Shown here piece by piece: positions 61,473 to 64,000 of a stretch of DNA of 64,000 nucleotides. Below the pieces are notes generated by a model, which was given only the letters and a program-made list of their open reading frames with translations, did not search any database and had not been told where the DNA came from. Positions within the stretch are counted from its first letter, which is position 1; every line of letters starts with the position of its first letter. Source of the DNA: Geoalkalibacter subterraneus (GTDB taxonomy: Bacteria; Desulfobacterota; Desulfuromonadia; Desulfuromonadales; Geoalkalibacteraceae); contig NZ_CP010311.1 of assembly GCF_000827125.1 (NCBI RefSeq), positions 806,001-870,000 on the forward strand, read 5' to 3'. Made by a program: the position numbers and the translations under genes.

Positions 61473-62330
61473 ATGGGTAGAAGAGATTGGAGCTATTCAG
61501 TCTGTTGGAATCTGTTCCTGGTGATTTCCGGATCCATTCTGCAGGCTTTTGCATTCAAGGGGCTGGCGACCGCGCACGGTTTCGTGCCCAGCGGCATGTT
61601 CGGCCTCGCGGCCCTGCTGCAGTATGTGACCGGTTTTTCCAATGCGGGCATCATTTACCTGATTCTGAATATTCCCATGTTCATTTTCGGGTATCTGATG
61701 ATCAGCAAGCGCTTTCTGGGGTACAGTTTTGTCTCCATGATTGTGACCACCCTGGCATTCATGGTCGTCAACGTGGACTTCGGCATCGAAAATCAGCTCT
61801 ATGCCGCCGTCTGCTTTGGTGTCATGGTCGGTGCCGGGGCGGGGATCGTGCTGCGCTCCCTCGGTTCCAACGGCGGACTCGACGTGATCGCGGTCTACCT
61901 GACCCAGCGCTACAATATCGGCGTCGGCAAAACCTATTTTGCCTTCAACTTCGTCCTGTTCTCATTCAGTTTCGCAAGTCTGGACAACGATCTGGTTATC
62001 GCTTCGCTGATTGCCGCCTTTGTCTGCTCGGTGACCATCGAGTACTGCCTTTCCATGTTCAACCAGCGCAAAGTGTGCTTTATCATCTCGGACAGGAACC
62101 AGGAGATCGCCGACAAGGTGATGGATCATCTCAAGATCGGCGCGACATTCCTGCAGGGTTCCGGTGCCTACAAGAAGTCGGAAAAGCGTATGCTGATGGT
62201 TGTTATCAACAATATTCAGCTCAAGCGCCTGGAAGAGCTGGTTTTCACCACGGATGACTACGCCCTGTTCATTGTCGAGAATACCTTTGCGGTCATCGGT
62301 TCCACCTTCTCGCGGCGCAAGATTTATTGA
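61473..62330 (+). CDS. YitT family membrane protein (DUF161/DUF2179)
   Basis: A 285-residue protein with five or six membrane helices carrying two internal repeats of the DUF161 type ([14 protein letters not shown] and [20 protein letters not shown]), then a C-terminal cytoplasmic DUF2179 domain (about 205-280, with [20 protein letters not shown]). Its function is not established; related proteins may transport or sense small molecules. GGAGG at about 61459 sets the ATG. It is a single gene ended by a strong hairpin. Confidence 0.9.
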   Translation: MGRRDWSYSVCWNLFLVISGSILQAFAFKGLATAHGFVPSGMFGLAALLQYVTGFSNAGIIYLILNIPMFIFGYLMISKRFLGYSFVSMIVTTLAFMVVNVDFGIENQLYAAVCFGVMVGAGAGIVLRSLGSNGGLDVIAVYLTQRYNIGVGKTYFAFNFVLFSFSFASLDNDLVIASLIAAFVCSVTIEYCLSMFNQRKVCFIISDRNQEIADKVMDHLKIGATFLQGSGAYKKSEKRMLMVVINNIQLKRLEELVFTTDDYALFIVENTFAVIGSTFSRRKIY

Positions 62331-62389
62331 TAAAATTCGGGTGTACGCTTGACCAGGCCGGCCCCGGCACAGTAGAATCCCACAGCTTG

Positions 62390-62418
62390 CGGGCCGGTTT
62401 TTCCGGCCCGTTGCTTTT
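62390..62418 (+). terminator. rho-independent terminator after the YitT gene
   Basis: CGGGCCGG-TTTTT-CCGGCCCG is a perfect eight-pair stem followed by TTGCTTTT. Confidence 0.8.
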
Positions 62419-62467
62419 GCGACGCCATCAACTTTATATCTGGATTCATACTGACAGGACGTTGAAC

Positions 62468-64000
62468 GTGAAGAAACACAATCAGAAAGAAATCGATCGC
62501 CGCCGCACTTTCGGCATCATCAGCCACCCCGATGCCGGTAAGACCACCCTGACCGAGAAGCTGCTGCTGTTCGGCGGCGCCATCCAGATGGCCGGCGCCG
62601 TCAAGGCACGCAAGGCCTCGCGCCACGCCACCAGCGACTGGATGTCGGTGGAGCAGGAGCGCGGCATTTCGGTGACCAGCTCGGTGATGAAATTCAATTA
62701 CCGCGACTTCGACATCAATCTGCTCGACACCCCCGGTCACCAGGATTTCTCCGAGGATACCTACCGGGTGCTGACAGCGGTAGACAGCGCCGTTATGGTG
62801 ATCGACAACGCAAAAGGCGTCGAGACCCAGACCCGCAAGCTGATGGAAGTCTGCCGCATGCGCAATACGCCCATTCTGACCTTCATCAACAAGCTCGACC
62901 GCGAAGGTCTTGACCCGCTGGACATCCTGGCTGACATTGAGGAGACGCTGCAGATCGAATGTGCACCTCTCTCCTGGCCCATCGGCATGGGCAAGCGCTT
63001 CAAGGGAACCTACAACCTCTATCGCAAGGAACTCAACCTGTTTGCTGCCGGCGCTGACCGTGTGCAGGATGAAGGGGTGACCATCCGCGATCTCTCCGAC
63101 CCGCGCCTCGATGAACTGCTGGGAATTCAGGCCGATGACCTGCGCGCCGATGTCGAGTTGCTCGAAGGGGCGGCCAATCCCTTTGACCTTGAGGAATACC
63201 TCAAGGGAAACCAGACGCCGGTCTTTTTCGGCAGCGCGGTCAATAATTTCGGCGTGCGCGAGATGCTTGACGCCTTTGTCGAAGTAGCGCCCGCTCCCGC
63301 CCCGCGTGCCACGGAAACGCGCGAAGTTTCCCCTTACGAAGATGCTTTCAGCGGCTTTGTCTTTAAAATCCAGGCCAACATGGACCCGGCCCACCGTGAC
63401 CGGATCGCCTTTCTACGCATCTGCTCGGGGAAGTTCACCCGCGGCATGAAGGTGCGCCATCACCGCATCGGCAAGGATATCTCGCTGGCCAACGCCACCA
63501 TATTCATGGCGCAGGACCGCGCCAATGTGGAGGAAGCCTACCCGGGCGATATCATCGGCCTGCACAATCACGGCACCATCAAGGTGGGCGATACCTTTAC
63601 CGAGAAAGAGCCTCTTAAATTCACCGGCATCCCCAGCTTCGCCCCCGACCATTTCCGCCGCGTGCGGTTGAAGAATCCCCTTAAAGCCAAGCAGCTGCAG
63701 AAAGGGCTGGTACAGCTTTCGGAGGAGGGCGCGGTCCAGGTGTTTCGGCCCCTGTTCGGCAGTGATTACATCCTTGGGGCGGTCGGTGTGCTGCAGTTTG
63801 ATGTGACGATGGCGCGACTCAAGGATGAATACGGTGTAGATGCCACCTATGAGGGGATCGATTATGCCACCGCCCGCTGGGTGGAGTGCGACGATCGCGC
63901 CAAGCTGGAGGAGTTCGAGAAGAGGAACCAGGGCAACTTGGCGCTCGATGCCGAAGAGAACCTGACCTACCTGGCCTCAAGCGAGTGGCGTCTCAACCAT
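62468..64000 (+). CDS. prfC: peptide chain release factor 3 (3' truncated by window edge)
   Basis: A translational GTPase that recycles RF1/RF2. The frame is open from GTG at 62468 to the last base, giving 511 residues; the family has about 530, so only the last 20 or so are missing. G motifs: [11 protein letters not shown] (G1), [13 protein letters not shown] (G2 region), [14 protein letters not shown] (G3), NKLDREG (G4) and GSAVNNFG. The C-terminal domain has [23 protein letters not shown] in parts. The GTG start follows AGGA at about 62457. Confidence 0.97.
   Translation, partial: MKKHNQKEIDRRRTFGIISHPDAGKTTLTEKLLLFGGAIQMAGAVKARKASRHATSDWMSVEQERGISVTSSVMKFNYRDFDINLLDTPGHQDFSEDTYRVLTAVDSAVMVIDNAKGVETQTRKLMEVCRMRNTPILTFINKLDREGLDPLDILADIEETLQIECAPLSWPIGMGKRFKGTYNLYRKELNLFAAGADRVQDEGVTIRDLSDPRLDELLGIQADDLRADVELLEGAANPFDLEEYLKGNQTPVFFGSAVNNFGVREMLDAFVEVAPAPAPRATETREVSPYEDAFSGFVFKIQANMDPAHRDRIAFLRICSGKFTRGMKVRHHRIGKDISLANATIFMAQDRANVEEAYPGDIIGLHNHGTIKVGDTFTEKEPLKFTGIPSFAPDHFRRVRLKNPLKAKQLQKGLVQLSEEGAVQVFRPLFGSDYILGAVGVLQFDVTMARLKDEYGVDATYEGIDYATARWVECDDRAKLEEFEKRNQGNLALDAEENLTYLASSEWRLNH

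Overview
This window looks like chromosome from a Desulfuromonadales-type bacterium (Geobacter, Desulfuromonas or Geoalkalibacter relatives). I infer this from the dense multiheme cytochrome operon, the small siroheme sulfite reductase, the flavodiiron protein, several sigma-54 promoters, the acetate and monocarboxylate transporters, and a gene content matching metal-reducing anaerobes. No rRNA, tRNA or CRISPR was found. The left edge cuts a DAHP synthase and the right edge cuts release factor 3.

Layout. 0-16 kb holds housekeeping and central metabolism: DAHP synthase, a Tat-exported phosphoesterase, a flavodiiron protein, an AGCS symporter, PriA, glutamate dehydrogenase behind a sigma-54-like promoter, a truncated pyruvate-phosphate-dikinase-like protein, MltA, a shikimate-kinase-like protein, a quinone reductase, a receiver protein and a small sulfite reductase. 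15-25 kb holds a two-component system, a nitronate monooxygenase and a heme-synthesis region (radical SAM protein, hemE, hemH, a coupled 63-residue double-CxxC protein, hemY), with a DnaJ-like chaperone and a TetR regulator. A 103-bp palindromic element precedes hemE, and a 14-copy heptanucleotide array sits in the hemY leader.

25.8-35.6 kb is the most striking part: a respiratory gene set matching the ext (selenite/tellurite reduction, outer-membrane electron conduit) clusters of Geobacter. Order: rhodanese lipoprotein, porin, small periplasmic protein, pentaheme cytochrome, 12-heme lipoprotein, 10-heme cytochrome, Rieske protein, split cytochrome b, tetraheme cytochrome. The pentaheme cytochrome carries an in-frame UGA followed at once by a hairpin resembling a bacterial SECIS, so it is very probably a selenoprotein of 444 residues. 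Together these genes could carry electrons from the quinone pool through a Rieske/cytochrome b module and periplasmic hemes to the porin-cytochrome complex.

35.7-46 kb holds a chemoreceptor, a Phd/VapC toxin-antitoxin pair, peptide deformylase, an ISAs1-family element cleanly inserted in an ACT-domain (GcvR-like) gene with a 10-bp target duplication, a rhodanese/MauE-like pair, and the EF-P lysylation set (epmB, epmA, efp) beside a truncated EF-P paralogue. 46.6-53.7 kb holds an OFA-family transporter and a SatP/YaaH-type acetate transporter either side of carB. Both transporters have sigma-54 promoters and the same pair of upstream palindromes, about 32-33 bp apart, which suggests one enhancer-binding protein controls both. 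The right end holds an AI-2E family exporter, a cNMP-binding protein, UvrC, an OB-fold lipoprotein, MalQ, an FRG-domain protein with a small membrane protein, a YitT protein and RF3.
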